A stretch of DNA of 64,000 nt from Micromonospora sp. WMMD882 (GCF_027497255.1 NZ_CP114903.1:806001-870000), one strand, 5' to 3'; positions 53,091 through 62,868 are shown, counted from the first letter of the stretch. The notes: generated from the letters alone by a model not told the origin. Program-made: numbers and translations.

Positions 53091-54403
53091 CACGCCGGCA
53101 CGGTCGTCGCGATGCGTTCCCTCACCGGCCTGACGTGGCTGGTCAACGACCACCACGGCACGGCCGAGGTCAGCATCGCCAACACGGACCTGTCGGTCAC
53201 CCGGCGGCGCACCCTGCCGTTCGGCAACGATCGCGGCACCCCCACCGGAGCGTGGCCCGCCATCATGGACAAGGGTTTCCTGGGCGGCACCAGGGACAAC
53301 ACCGGGCTGGTCCACATCGGGGCCCGCGAGTACGATCCGGCGCTCGGCCGGTTCATCAGCGTGGACCCGCTTCAGGACCTCGGCGATCCACAACAGTGGA
53401 ACGGCTACGCGTACGGCAACAACAGCCCGGCCACCTTCTCCGACCCGTCCGGCCTGACCTTCTTCGAGGACGCCCACGGCGGCGGCCAGATCGCGCACCC
53501 GAAAAGCGGCGCGGGCGGCGGCAAGAACACCGGCGGCGGCATGCAGGTCAGCGGCACCTCGTTGAACCAGTACCGCGGCATCCAACTCGGCGGCACCGGA
53601 GGCGGCAAGACCACCGAGGGCAGGGACGCCCGGACCCTCGACCAGGTCGCGCTTGCCATGACCAACAACCAGCGGGAGTTCCGCGACCTCGACCCCGTCG
53701 AGCAGCGGAATGCGCAGTGGATGGCCTTCTGCTACAACTCACCCGACATCTGCCGACAGATCGACAAGGAGGAGCAGCAGAAGTTCCGGCAGGCCCTTGG
53801 CGACGTCGTCCTGGAGCTCACCGGCGCCGCCGACGCCATCGACTGCGCCGACGGCAGCGCGACCGGCTGCGTGTTCCTCTCCATCGACATCCTGTTGCCC
53901 CGGCTCGGCAAGGTCAGATCCTTCGGCCGCGCCGGGGCGGTCCTACTCGACGCCGGGCGGGCCAGCGACGACGTGCCCTGGGGAGGCCTGTGCAGCTTCA
54001 GCGGCGACACCCAAGTGCTCATGGCCGACGGCACCACCAAACCCCTCAGCGCCATCCGCCTCGGCGACACCGTCCTCGCCACCGACCCCGAAACCGGCGA
54101 GCAGGGCCCCCGACCCGTCACCCACCTCTGGATCCACGAAGACACCCTGCTCACCCTGATCGTCGACGGCCAACCACTCGACACCACCGCCGACCACCCC
54201 CTCTGGAACGCCACCCGACAGCAGTGGCAACCCGCCGGCACCCTCACCCCAGGACAACACCTCCGCACCCCCGACGGCACGACCGCCCAGATCAACGGCA
54301 CCCGCCCCACCCACGACACCACCACAACCACCTACAACCTCACCATCGCCCACATCCACACGTACTATGTACTCGCCGGCAACACGCCCGTGCTCGTACA
54401 CAA
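53091..54403 (+). repeat. Inverted repeat, copy B (Rhs core end plus Hint)
   Basis: The reverse-complement duplicate of 43031-44343, of the same length (1313 bp). The left boundary is sharp: the base before CACGCCGGCACGG differs between copies. The right boundary is inside the Asn codon that ends the Hint domain. The two differences are A for G at 54381 (Asp to Asn) and C for G at 54389 (silent). Confidence 0.93.
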
Positions 54404-54719
54404 CACCGGTGGCTCGTGTGCTGTTGGACTTCCGAACGATCCGTATGACCCAGCGGCAGTTGCCGAACGTAGCGCAGCCAACCGTGCGCTATACGCTCCG
54501 AGCGCTTCCGACAGGGCGGCCGATTTGGGATATGGCACTCGCATCCCAGCACAGAAGGCTCCCTTCAATTCCCACGGGCAGGAAGTCTTCTCTAACGGGA
54601 AAACCTACATCACGCGAGACGTTGACGGGCACAATGTAACCGACGGGTGGAAGATGTTTAACCGTAGGGGGCAACGGATTGGGACCTATGACAGCGACTT
54701 GAACTATCTCAAGGAGTAG
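53112..54719 (+). CDS. Orphan Rhs C-terminal cassette with Ntox21-like toxin tip
   Basis: The frame is open from 53040 with no natural start; the first ATG (53112, 535 residues) is internal to the Rhs core. There is no signal peptide, shell or ribosome-binding site, so as it stands this is a silent cassette. Residues 1-430 equal the Rhs core end plus Hint of the main gene (last residue N, VLVHN). The tip that follows (about 105 residues) is different: RAADLGYGTRIPAQKAPFNS, HGQEVFSNGKTYITRDVDGH, GWKMFNRRGQRIGTYDSDLN. This pattern resembles the Ntox21-type toxin tips seen in CdiA/Rhs proteins (recalled, not searched). Tip DNA is lower in GC than the core. An immunity gene follows after 1 bp. 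Confidence 0.85.
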   Translation: MRSLTGLTWLVNDHHGTAEVSIANTDLSVTRRRTLPFGNDRGTPTGAWPAIMDKGFLGGTRDNTGLVHIGAREYDPALGRFISVDPLQDLGDPQQWNGYAYGNNSPATFSDPSGLTFFEDAHGGGQIAHPKSGAGGGKNTGGGMQVSGTSLNQYRGIQLGGTGGGKTTEGRDARTLDQVALAMTNNQREFRDLDPVEQRNAQWMAFCYNSPDICRQIDKEEQQKFRQALGDVVLELTGAADAIDCADGSATGCVFLSIDILLPRLGKVRSFGRAGAVLLDAGRASDDVPWGGLCSFSGDTQVLMADGTTKPLSAIRLGDTVLATDPETGEQGPRPVTHLWIHEDTLLTLIVDGQPLDTTADHPLWNATRQQWQPAGTLTPGQHLRTPDGTTAQINGTRPTHDTTTTTYNLTIAHIHTYYVLAGNTPVLVHNTGGSCAVGLPNDPYDPAAVAERSAANRALYAPSASDRAADLGYGTRIPAQKAPFNSHGQEVFSNGKTYITRDVDGHNVTDGWKMFNRRGQRIGTYDSDLNYLKE

Positions 54720-54720
54720 C

Positions 54721-55182
54721 GTGTTCGCAATCGAAGTGGTCCAGAATGGGTTCGTCCTCGGCGCGGATGAGAGCGCTGACGGTGTGACCGGGCGAATCAC
54801 AATCGATGACTTCGCGGAGACATTCGAGGTGCCGCTAGGCTTCTGGACGGTCTCTGACTACCAAAATAGCTGGTGTCGGGCGTTTGCGGTGCTGGAAGAA
54901 GGATCATCTGCGGCATCATGCTTGATGGCGTCTATGACTGATCCGGAAACCACCAACTTTCTGTTTTGCTGGCCGCTGTATCGCGATGGAGAAACTGTCC
55001 ACATTCAGAACTCTATAATTTTTCTTGACGAGGTTCGATCCGAGTTCGATCCAGGCCAGCCGTGGCTTTCGATTTCCTCGCGTTGCGCTGTCGACGAGGA
55101 TGGAAACGTCGTTTCTGAATGGGTAACCTCCATGGATTCGATGAGAGAGTTTTTCGGAAGCCGTTGTGATGACGTGCAGTGA
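54721..55182 (+). CDS. Putative immunity protein for the second toxin tip
   Basis: A 153-residue acidic protein, GTG start 1 bp after the orphan tip's stop. The sequence (MFAIEVVQNGFVLGADESAD, GFWTVSDYQNSWCRAFAVLE, CWPLYRDGETVHIQNSIIFL) fits small cytosolic immunity proteins of the CdiI type; WxVSDYxxSW and the aromatic FLFCWPLYRDG are what I would look for in that family. No signal or membrane segment is seen. Composition is close to that of the tip rather than the Rhs core, so tip and immunity were probably acquired together. Confidence 0.75.
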   Translation: MFAIEVVQNGFVLGADESADGVTGRITIDDFAETFEVPLGFWTVSDYQNSWCRAFAVLEEGSSAASCLMASMTDPETTNFLFCWPLYRDGETVHIQNSIIFLDEVRSEFDPGQPWLSISSRCAVDEDGNVVSEWVTSMDSMREFFGSRCDDVQ

Positions 55183-55215
55183 GGCGAGGCTCTACGCCCT
55201 ATAGGGCAGGTTTCA

Positions 55216-55596
55216 ATGTCCGAGCGCTTGCGGCCCTCGGATTACCGGGGCCTCTACTTCACGGAGCGTACCCGATTTGACATAACGCCAGGTCAAAGCT
55301 ATCGCGTCTACGAGATGGCGCTGTTCAACTCGGGGCTCACTGTGCTAGTAGTGGACGACAAGCGGCAACCCAATTGGTATCCGATGGAGTTGTTCGAAGT
55401 GGAAGAGGGGGTCCTGCCTGCCAACTGGACTTTCGCCTTACGTAATGGGGGTCAAGCTGGAACTCAAGCCGTTTGGGGTCATCCTCGACTCGTAAACGAC
55501 TCAGCCTTGGATGAGTCGCTTGCAGATCAGGATTCTGATGCACAGGTGATTTTCTGGCAGGATGTCGCCGTCCCTGAGGGCGTGGAGACCGAATAG
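55216..55596 (+). CDS. Small cytosolic protein, possible additional immunity gene
   Basis: A 126-residue acidic protein without signal peptide, 33 bp after the immunity gene. The middle VYEMALFNSGLTVLVVDDKR followed by NWYPMELFEVEEG and NWTFALRNGG resembles small proteins that I associate with toxin-immunity neighbourhoods, but I cannot name the family. It may be a leftover immunity gene from an earlier tip (Rhs loci often collect these) or a second subunit. Low GC like its neighbours. Confidence 0.65.
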   Translation: MSERLRPSDYRGLYFTERTRFDITPGQSYRVYEMALFNSGLTVLVVDDKRQPNWYPMELFEVEEGVLPANWTFALRNGGQAGTQAVWGHPRLVNDSALDESLADQDSDAQVIFWQDVAVPEGVETE

Positions 55597-56436
55597 AGCA
55601 GCCGAAAGTTTGCTGGGAGAGCCAGGTGGGGAGCCTGGCGGTCAGCGGTCTGGCTGTTCGGGACAATCGGAAACGGTAGCGCTGAGTAGCGAAGGGCTGT
55701 CGATGACTGCTGTATTGGTGCCACTCGACCATGGGGCTGCCGCACTCATAGGTGACATCTGAGCTGACGAGAAGGTGACCGGCCAAGATCCCACTACTTC
55801 CGGGTTGTAGTGGTGCCCGAGCGGGGTGAAGGCACTACTCCCCCCAGGTAAGACGATCTTGCCCGGCGGTGGGGAGGGCAGGGAGGGCGGCGTGGAATGG
55901 GTGGGTGCCCCAAATGTGGGGCAGCTCCAAAGGATCCGCGTACTGGTACCCGCAGAGGGCCGTTGCGTTCTCGCTCGGTGGGCCGGTGAGCTGGGATGAT
56001 GCTGGGCGTACCCGCACCACCGGCGGCAATACTAACCGCGAGACCGCCTACCTGGTCACATCCCTGCCCGCCGCCGACGCCCAACCGGCTGACCTGCAAA
56101 AATGGGCAAGAGCGGAGATCGCCATCGGGCCCGCACCGGCACCGGACCTGCCGTCATGGCCACCCTGCGTAACACCGCAATTGGTTGGCACCGCATCCAC
56201 GGCGAACCCAACATCGCCCGCGCCAACCGACGGCCGACCGTCGCTCACACGACCTCATAACCGCCGTGCCAGCAGCTACGTCAGAACGCAATAGCCCGGG
56301 GTGCCCGCACCCGCGCGCCGTACCTGGGCGTCGCGCCGCACGCGCGTGCCGCGCCGGCGAGAGAACTGGCCCACGGACGACTGTCCTCGGGCGGGTCACT
56401 GTGGAGGGTGGCGTAGCATGCCTCGGTGATTCGCGT
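55597..56436. other. Intergenic region with hairpins, no supported gene
   Basis: 840 bp between the Rhs island and the helicase operon. It contains a perfect stem CCACTAC/GTAGTGG (55791-55813, 9-base loop) that may be the terminator of the preceding genes, a copy of the palindromic repeat (listed separately), and a rising GC content toward the right. Short open frames in it lack ribosome-binding sites. The promoter of the helicase gene presumably lies after 56270. Confidence 0.45.
55905..55927. repeat. Palindromic repeat element, third full-stem copy
   Basis: GTGCCCCAAATGTGGGGCAG followed by CTC has the same GCCCCA/TGGGGC stem as the copies at 10073 and 10192, but the loop is AATG and the tail diverges after CAGCTC. 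It lies in an intergenic region, as the other copies do. Confidence 0.65.
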
Positions 56437-59400
56437 ATGAGGCCGACCATCGCGGCCGACACCCTGCGCCGGACCCTCACCCAGTACCTCACCACCACGT
56501 TCGGGCTCAGCGAGGCCGACGTACGGCAGGGCCTGGAAGGGTTTCTCTCCCACCCGGAGCAGGGCATCTTCCGCGGGCCGTACCTGCGGATCCGGACCCC
56601 CTTCCGGCCGGCGGCCGGTGACTGGCGGGCGGGGCTGGAGTGGGCGCCGGCCGGCTTCGCGCCCTACTCGCACCAGGCGAGGGCGTTCGCCCGACTGTCC
56701 ACCCGGGACGGGGTTGCCCGACCGACCCTGATTACCACCGGCACCGGATCCGGCAAGACCGAGTCGTTCCTGATCCCGGTGCTGGACCACTGCCGGCGAC
56801 GGAAGCGGCGGGGCGCGGGCGGCGTCAAGGCGATCCTGCTGTACCCGATGAACGCCCTCGCCACCGACCAGACCCAGCGGATCAACGAGCTGCTCACCGA
56901 TCCGGCGCTGGCCGGGGTGACCGCCGGCCTCTACATCGGCGACGTGGCGGCCATCGAGTACCCGCACGTGCTGACCCGACGGTCCGAGATGCGGCGCACC
57001 CCGCCGGACATCCTGGTCACCAACTACAAGATGCTGGACCTGCTGCTCCAGCGCGCCGACGACCTGCCGCTGTGGCGGGACGCCGAGCCGGCGTACGTGG
57101 TGCTGGACGAGTTCCACACCTACGACGGCGCGCAGGGCACCGACGTGGCGATGCTGCTGCGGCGGCTCGCCGCCGCGCTCGGCCTGGCCGAGCCGGACCG
57201 GCCGTTGGGGACGATCTGCCCGGTCGCCACCTCGGCCACCCTCGGCGAGGGCGGTGACCGGGACGGCCGGACCGCCATCCGGGAGGTCGCCGAACAGGTC
57301 TTCGGGGTGCCGTTCGACGTCGACTCGCTGGTGGGGGAGGACCGCTACGCGCCCGCCGAGTTCATCGTCCGGCAGGACTTCAGCCTGCCGCTGCCCAGCC
57401 CGGAGCAGCTCGCCGCCCTCGACGACCGCGACCCCGACGCGCTGATGGCCGACGTCGCCGCGCTGGTCGTCGGGGAACGCTGCCTCGACGACCCGGTGCG
57501 CCTCGGCGAGCTGCTGCGCCGGCATCCGCTGACCAAGGCGGTGCTCGACTCGCTCCAGTCCCGGCCGGGCACCCTCGACGAGATCATCGACGTGCTGCCC
57601 CGCAAGAACGCCACCGGCTGGGGCAGCGCCATGAAGACCCGACCCGAGGTCACCGCGACCGCCCTGGCCCGCTTCGTCGGCCTGCTGGCCATGGCACAGC
57701 ACCCGGACGCGCCGGGCCGCCCGCTGCTGAACATCGAAACCCACCTGTGGGTACGGGCCGTCTCCCGGCTGCTGCGCGGCACGTCCCACCAGCCCACCTT
57801 CGGCTGGTACGGGGAGCCGCCCCGAGAGCCCGACCCGTACGCGCCGGACGCCGACCGGGTGGTCGCCGACAACCGCCACCCGCGCCTGCCCGCCGTGTAC
57901 TGCCGGCACTGTGGCCGCTCCGGCTGGATGGCGCTGTCCCCGGAGAGGGACCCGCAGGAGCTGGAGACCGACCCGGACAAGATCTACCGGGCCAGCGTCG
58001 GCCGGGACAAACGTCGGGTCCGGGCGCTGCTCGCCGCCACCGCGGACGAGATCCGGCAGCAGCCGACCGGCCTGCTGGTGCTGGAGCACGGCCGGCGGGC
58101 GCGCCCGTTCGACCCGGGCCGCGACGGCCGGCCCGACGACGACGCGATCGTCGTGCGCGGGGACCTGACCGGCGTCGACGCGGCCGAGAAGGACCGCTGC
58201 CCGGCCTGCCAACTGGACCACGGTATCCGCTTCCTCGGGGCCGGGTTGGCCACCCTCGCCTCGGTGGCGGTCACCCAGCTCTTCACCGGCGGCGAGCTGA
58301 CCGGGGACGAGAAGAAGACCCTGCTGTTCAACGACTCGGTGCAGGACGCCGCGCACCGCGCCGGGTTCGTCGCCAACAGGTCGTACGCGTTCTCGCTGCG
58401 TACCCTGCTCGCCGACCAGCTCGCCCCGGGCGTGCCGGTGGGGCTCGACGAGCTGGTCGCGACGATGGTGGCCAGGGCCGCCCAGCCGGAGGTCCTCTCC
58501 ACGGTGGTCCCGCCGGACCTGCACGACCAGCCGGGCGTGGACGGTCTGCTCGCCGGCGAGCACACCGGCAGCCGGGAGACCTGGTCGCTGATCAGCGAGC
58601 GGCTCGTCTTCGCCACCGTGCTGGAGACCGGGCTGCGCTCCCGGCAGGGTCGCACGCTGGAGCTGACCCGCGGCGTCGCCGTCGAAGTGGCCGTCGACGA
58701 CCCGCAACGGGCCGTGGCGATCTGCCGGGACGTGCGCCGCACCGGCCCCGGGCAGCTCGACGGCACACCCCCGGACGACGCCCGCTACCTGGCGTTCCTG
58801 CGGGGCCTGTTGGAGCGGCTGCGGGCGCGGGGCGCGGTCTACCACGAGTGGCTGACGCCGTACCTGCGGCGCGGCGGCACCCGGTGGCAGGTGTGGGGTG
58901 GCCGTCCGGCCGGCCTGCCGGCCTTCCCGAAGGGCGTGTCCGCGCCGGCGTTCCTGCTGGCCAACCCGAAAGCCCGGTCCGAGTTCGACGTGCTCACCGC
59001 CCGCGGCAACTGGTACCAGGACTGGACGCAGCGCTGCCTCGGCATGGATCTCGCCGCGACCGCCGGCTACCTGGGCCAGCTCCTGCCGGCGCTGGCCGCC
59101 GAGGGCGTCGTCGCCGTCGGCGACACCGAGGACGGCAACCGGGTGTACGGGCTGATGCCCGGCCACCTGCGGGTGACCCGGCTCGACGACGCCGCCGCCC
59201 GGCTGGCCGGGGTGGGCTGCGACACCTGCCACTGGCAGCAGACCGAGCACCCCGACCGGGTCGCCGACTGGGACGGGCACCCGTGCCGGCAGTACCGCTG
59301 CCGGGGCCGGCTGCGTCCCGCCCCCGACGACACCGCCCCCGACGACTACTACCGGCGGCTCTACCTGGGCGGCCGGGTCTTCCGGGTGGTCACCGGTGAG

Positions 59401-62400
59401 CACACCGGCATGCTCACCCGCGCCCAGCGGGAGACCGTGGAGCAGCAGTTCCGCGTCGGCCGGCGGTACACCGACCCGAACGTGCTGTCCTGCACGCCCA
59501 CCCTGGAGATGGGCATCGACATCGGGGCGCTCTCCGCGGTGGTGCTGGCGTCGCTGCCCCAGGGGCCGGCGAACTACGTGCAGCGGGCCGGTCGGGCCGG
59601 CCGGCGCAGCGGCAACGCGCTGGTGCTCACCCTGGTCGGTCGCAGCGAACGGGACCGCTACTACCTGACCGAGCCGAGGGACATGATCGCCGGGCAGATC
59701 GTGCCGCCCGGTTGTTTCCTCTCCGCCGTGGAGATCCTGCGCCGGCAGTACCTGGCGCACCTGATCGACCTGGCCGCGCGCGGCCGGCTGCCCGGGGCGC
59801 AGCCGATGCCCCGGCGGGCGCACGTGCTGTTCGGCCCGACCGGCTGGCTCACCGGCCTCGCCGACGCCGCCCGCCGGGACGGGGCGCGGCTGGTGGCGGA
59901 CTTCCTGGCGCTCTTCGGTGACAAGGTGCTGCCGGTCGCCGCCGACCAGCTCCGTGGGTTCGCCGCCGACGGCATCGCGCACCGGGTGAAGGAGGCCGAC
60001 GGGAGCTGGGAGGAACGGTTGGCCGACCTGCGCCGCCGACTCCAGGGCATCGCCCGCGCCCGGGGCGGCCTGGTCGACAGCGACCCGGACCACGCCCGTG
60101 AGGCCCGGATGCTACGGGCGGAGGAGGCCGCCGTCCGCCGCCGCCTGCGGGAGCTCACCGCCGCGCCCGCGCACGCCACCATGGTCGAGTTCGGGCTGCT
60201 GCCGAACTACGCGCTCGTCGACAGCCGCACCGACCTGGAAGCCACCCTGACCTGGGAGGAGCAGACCGACGGCGGCCGCCGGTACCACAGCGAGCTGCGC
60301 GAGTACGCCCGCCCGGCCCGCCCGGCGCTGGTCGAGATCGCCCCCGGCAACAGCTACTACGTGCGCGGCTACCAGCACGAGATCTCCGGGCTCGACGTCG
60401 GCCCCGCCGACCGGCCCGGGTACGCGCAGTGGCGGGTCTGCGCCCGGTGCGGGTACGTGCGCACCCACCTGGCCGCCGAGGACACCAGCGCCTGCCCGCG
60501 CTGCCAGGACCGGGGCATCGCCGACCACGGGCAACTGTTCCAGGTGCTCCGGCCGACCCGGGTGTACGCCCGGGACAAACGCGACGACGCCCGGATCCGC
60601 GACGACAGCGACGACCGCAGACGCCGCTTCTACGCCACCGCCGTGGCGGTCGACGTCGACCCGGCCACCGTCGAGTCGTCGTGGCGGCACGCGCACGACA
60701 CGTTCGGCGTCGACTACAGCCGGCACGCCATGGTCCGGCACTTCAACCTGGGCGCGCAGCGCTACGACCGGGCCGCCGAGCTGTTCGCCGGGGAGGAGGT
60801 GCGGATCAACCGCTTCCACACCTGCGTCTCGTGCGGCGGCACCACGGTGGACGGCGCGGCCACCGCCGGTCAGCAGCTCGCCGCGCAGGCGTCCGGGGCG
60901 ACCGTCGCGGCGGGCGCCGAGCACCACCGGCCGTGGTGCCCGTACCGGCGGGCGACGCCCGGCCCGGACAGCCACGTCGACCTGATCCTGGCCCACGAGC
61001 TGGAGACCGAGGCGCTGCGCATCCTGATCCCGGCGGCGACCGCGCTGGTCCGGGAGCGGCTGCTGTCGTTCGCCGCCGCGGTCCGGCTCGGCATCGCCGC
61101 CCGGTACGGCGGCGAGCCCGCCCACCTGCAGGCCGTCCCGGCCAGCATGCCCGACGGGCACAGCGAGGGCACCCGCAACTTCGTCGTCGTCTACGACACC
61201 CAGCCGCAGGGCACCGGCTACCTGCACCGGCTGGCCAGGCAGGAGGAGTTCCGCGCGGTGCTGACCTCGGCCCGCCAGCGGATCGCCGACTGCGTCTGCC
61301 GGCACGAGGCGAGACCGGTGTGCCACCGCTGCCTGCTGCGCTACGCCCGCAACGAGCACTTCGCCCTGATGAGCCGGGACGAGGCGCTCGGCATGCTGGA
61401 CAAGCTCCTGGACACCTGGGACGTCCAGGAGGGCACCCGCACCGACGAGATCTCGCTGATCCACCAGGTGGAGAGCGAGCTGGAGTTGCAGTTCCTCACC
61501 AAGCTGCTGGCCCTCGGCGAGACGCCCGGCGCCGGGTTGCGCATCGACAGGCGACGCGACCACGACGGCGCGCGCGTCGCCGACCTGCGGTTCGTCCGCG
61601 ACGGCGGGCGGCACGTCACGCACTGGCAGATGAAGCTGCAGAACACCATCCGGGGCACCCGCCCCGACGTGCACTTCACACGCCTCGACGGGCCGTCCCC
61701 GGAGGTGGCCGTCTACCTCGACGGCTACAAGTACCACGCCACGGCGCAGCGCAACCGGCTCGCCGACGACGCCGAGAAACGCGCCCGGCTGCGCGCCCAC
61801 GGCTACCTGGTCTTCGCCGCCACCTGGGACGACGTCAAGAGCTGGGGCAACGCCGACGCGCCCGGTCGGTGGAGCCCGTACGGCGGCGTCGCCGAGCAGA
61901 CCGCGCGGGAACGGTACCGGACGTTCCTGCCCGGCGCGGACCCGGACGAGCTGCGGGTGACCGTGTGGACCAACCCGGTCGAGCAACTGCTGGGGTTCCT
62001 CGCCGAACCCGACCTGACCCGCTGGCAGCGCCGCGCCGAGGCGACTCTGGCCGGGCTGCTCAAGCAGGCCCGGGAGCACAGCCCCACCGACTCCGCCGGC
62101 GCGCCGCAGCGGCTGCTCGCGGCGTTGCGTGGCGAGCCGCTGCCCCCACCCGGCCGGCACCGGCACATCCTCGTCGCCCGCGCCCGGGACAACGCCGACT
62201 GCCCGCTGACCGTGGTCGCCGACGGCCGGAGCAGACCGCTGCCGACCTGGTCGGCGCTGGCCGTCGTGGACGACTCGCCGGCCGCGCTCGCCGACCCGGG
62301 TCACCGGGCACGCTGGGCGGCCTGGCTCACCTGGGGCAACGTGTTGCAGTTCCTGACCGGCGGGGGCGGGGACGCCGGCCAGTTGGCGGTCTCCACCCTG

Positions 62401-62868
62401 GACGCCTTCGATCCCGCCTCGCTGGCGGTCACCGAGGGCACCGGGCTGACGCCGGCCCGGCGTGGGCTGCCCCTCGACGAGGAGACCGCCGCCTGGCTCG
62501 GGGTCACGCCGCAGCCGGCCCCGACCGCGCCGGACCCGGTCGACGACGGGTCGCCCTGGCAGGAGGTGCTGCGCTACCTGGACCGTGACGAGAGCGCCCT
62601 GACGCAGCTCGTCGCGCAGCTCGCCCGGCAGGGCCTGCCCGCGCCGGTGGTCGGCTACGAGCTCGGTGACGAGGCGTGGCCGGCCGAGCTGGCCTGGCCG
62701 CAGCAGCGGATCGCCGTCGTGCTCACCGGCCCGGCCGGTGACCCGGAGACCGAGGACCGGGACCGGGCGTACGTGGCGGCGGGCTGGCACGCCCGGACGG
62801 CCCGGGACTGGTCCGCCGCCGAGCTGGCCGGGAGGCTCGCCGGCACGAGTGGGGGAGAGGGCCGATGA
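56437..62868 (+). CDS. Giant DEAD/DEAH helicase-DUF1998 protein with C-terminal Vsr-like nuclease domain
   Basis: A 2143-residue protein. The DEAD-type helicase has Walker A TTGTGSGKTESFLIP (about 100-112) and VVLDEFHTYDGAQGTDV (about 224). A FNDSVQDAAHRAGF segment is near 632, and helicase C has CTPTLEMGIDIGALSAVVLA then NYVQRAGRAGRRSGNA (about 1018-1060). A DUF1998-like zinc region follows (HTCVSCGG about 1463, CVCRHEARPVCHRCLLRY about 1618). At about 1680-1800 there is a PD-(D/E)xK/Vsr-like domain (ESELELQFLTKLLAL, RVADLRFVRDGG, EVAVYLDGYKYHATAQRN, LRAHGYLVFAATWDDV). The rest is unassigned. Helicase plus DUF1998 is the DrmA/DrmB theme of DISARM, here in one chain with a nuclease. The stop overlaps the next ATG. 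Confidence 0.85.
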   Translation: MRPTIAADTLRRTLTQYLTTTFGLSEADVRQGLEGFLSHPEQGIFRGPYLRIRTPFRPAAGDWRAGLEWAPAGFAPYSHQARAFARLSTRDGVARPTLITTGTGSGKTESFLIPVLDHCRRRKRRGAGGVKAILLYPMNALATDQTQRINELLTDPALAGVTAGLYIGDVAAIEYPHVLTRRSEMRRTPPDILVTNYKMLDLLLQRADDLPLWRDAEPAYVVLDEFHTYDGAQGTDVAMLLRRLAAALGLAEPDRPLGTICPVATSATLGEGGDRDGRTAIREVAEQVFGVPFDVDSLVGEDRYAPAEFIVRQDFSLPLPSPEQLAALDDRDPDALMADVAALVVGERCLDDPVRLGELLRRHPLTKAVLDSLQSRPGTLDEIIDVLPRKNATGWGSAMKTRPEVTATALARFVGLLAMAQHPDAPGRPLLNIETHLWVRAVSRLLRGTSHQPTFGWYGEPPREPDPYAPDADRVVADNRHPRLPAVYCRHCGRSGWMALSPERDPQELETDPDKIYRASVGRDKRRVRALLAATADEIRQQPTGLLVLEHGRRARPFDPGRDGRPDDDAIVVRGDLTGVDAAEKDRCPACQLDHGIRFLGAGLATLASVAVTQLFTGGELTGDEKKTLLFNDSVQDAAHRAGFVANRSYAFSLRTLLADQLAPGVPVGLDELVATMVARAAQPEVLSTVVPPDLHDQPGVDGLLAGEHTGSRETWSLISERLVFATVLETGLRSRQGRTLELTRGVAVEVAVDDPQRAVAICRDVRRTGPGQLDGTPPDDARYLAFLRGLLERLRARGAVYHEWLTPYLRRGGTRWQVWGGRPAGLPAFPKGVSAPAFLLANPKARSEFDVLTARGNWYQDWTQRCLGMDLAATAGYLGQLLPALAAEGVVAVGDTEDGNRVYGLMPGHLRVTRLDDAAARLAGVGCDTCHWQQTEHPDRVADWDGHPCRQYRCRGRLRPAPDDTAPDDYYRRLYLGGRVFRVVTGEHTGMLTRAQRETVEQQFRVGRRYTDPNVLSCTPTLEMGIDIGALSAVVLASLPQGPANYVQRAGRAGRRSGNALVLTLVGRSERDRYYLTEPRDMIAGQIVPPGCFLSAVEILRRQYLAHLIDLAARGRLPGAQPMPRRAHVLFGPTGWLTGLADAARRDGARLVADFLALFGDKVLPVAADQLRGFAADGIAHRVKEADGSWEERLADLRRRLQGIARARGGLVDSDPDHAREARMLRAEEAAVRRRLRELTAAPAHATMVEFGLLPNYALVDSRTDLEATLTWEEQTDGGRRYHSELREYARPARPALVEIAPGNSYYVRGYQHEISGLDVGPADRPGYAQWRVCARCGYVRTHLAAEDTSACPRCQDRGIADHGQLFQVLRPTRVYARDKRDDARIRDDSDDRRRRFYATAVAVDVDPATVESSWRHAHDTFGVDYSRHAMVRHFNLGAQRYDRAAELFAGEEVRINRFHTCVSCGGTTVDGAATAGQQLAAQASGATVAAGAEHHRPWCPYRRATPGPDSHVDLILAHELETEALRILIPAATALVRERLLSFAAAVRLGIAARYGGEPAHLQAVPASMPDGHSEGTRNFVVVYDTQPQGTGYLHRLARQEEFRAVLTSARQRIADCVCRHEARPVCHRCLLRYARNEHFALMSRDEALGMLDKLLDTWDVQEGTRTDEISLIHQVESELELQFLTKLLALGETPGAGLRIDRRRDHDGARVADLRFVRDGGRHVTHWQMKLQNTIRGTRPDVHFTRLDGPSPEVAVYLDGYKYHATAQRNRLADDAEKRARLRAHGYLVFAATWDDVKSWGNADAPGRWSPYGGVAEQTARERYRTFLPGADPDELRVTVWTNPVEQLLGFLAEPDLTRWQRRAEATLAGLLKQAREHSPTDSAGAPQRLLAALRGEPLPPPGRHRHILVARARDNADCPLTVVADGRSRPLPTWSALAVVDDSPAALADPGHRARWAAWLTWGNVLQFLTGGGGDAGQLAVSTLDAFDPASLAVTEGTGLTPARRGLPLDEETAAWLGVTPQPAPTAPDPVDDGSPWQEVLRYLDRDESALTQLVAQLARQGLPAPVVGYELGDEAWPAELAWPQQRIAVVLTGPAGDPETEDRDRAYVAAGWHARTARDWSAAELAGRLAGTSGGEGR

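Noticed and set aside
53040..54719. The second Rhs fragment as an independently expressed protein
   Set aside because: No start signal, signal peptide or shell, and the frame begins inside the Rhs core. Better read as a silent cassette that is expressed after inversion.
56281..62790. Two long minus-strand open frames opposite the giant helicase gene
   Set aside because: Shadow frames: no recognisable motifs, biased composition, while the plus strand carries helicase, zinc and nuclease motifs in order.
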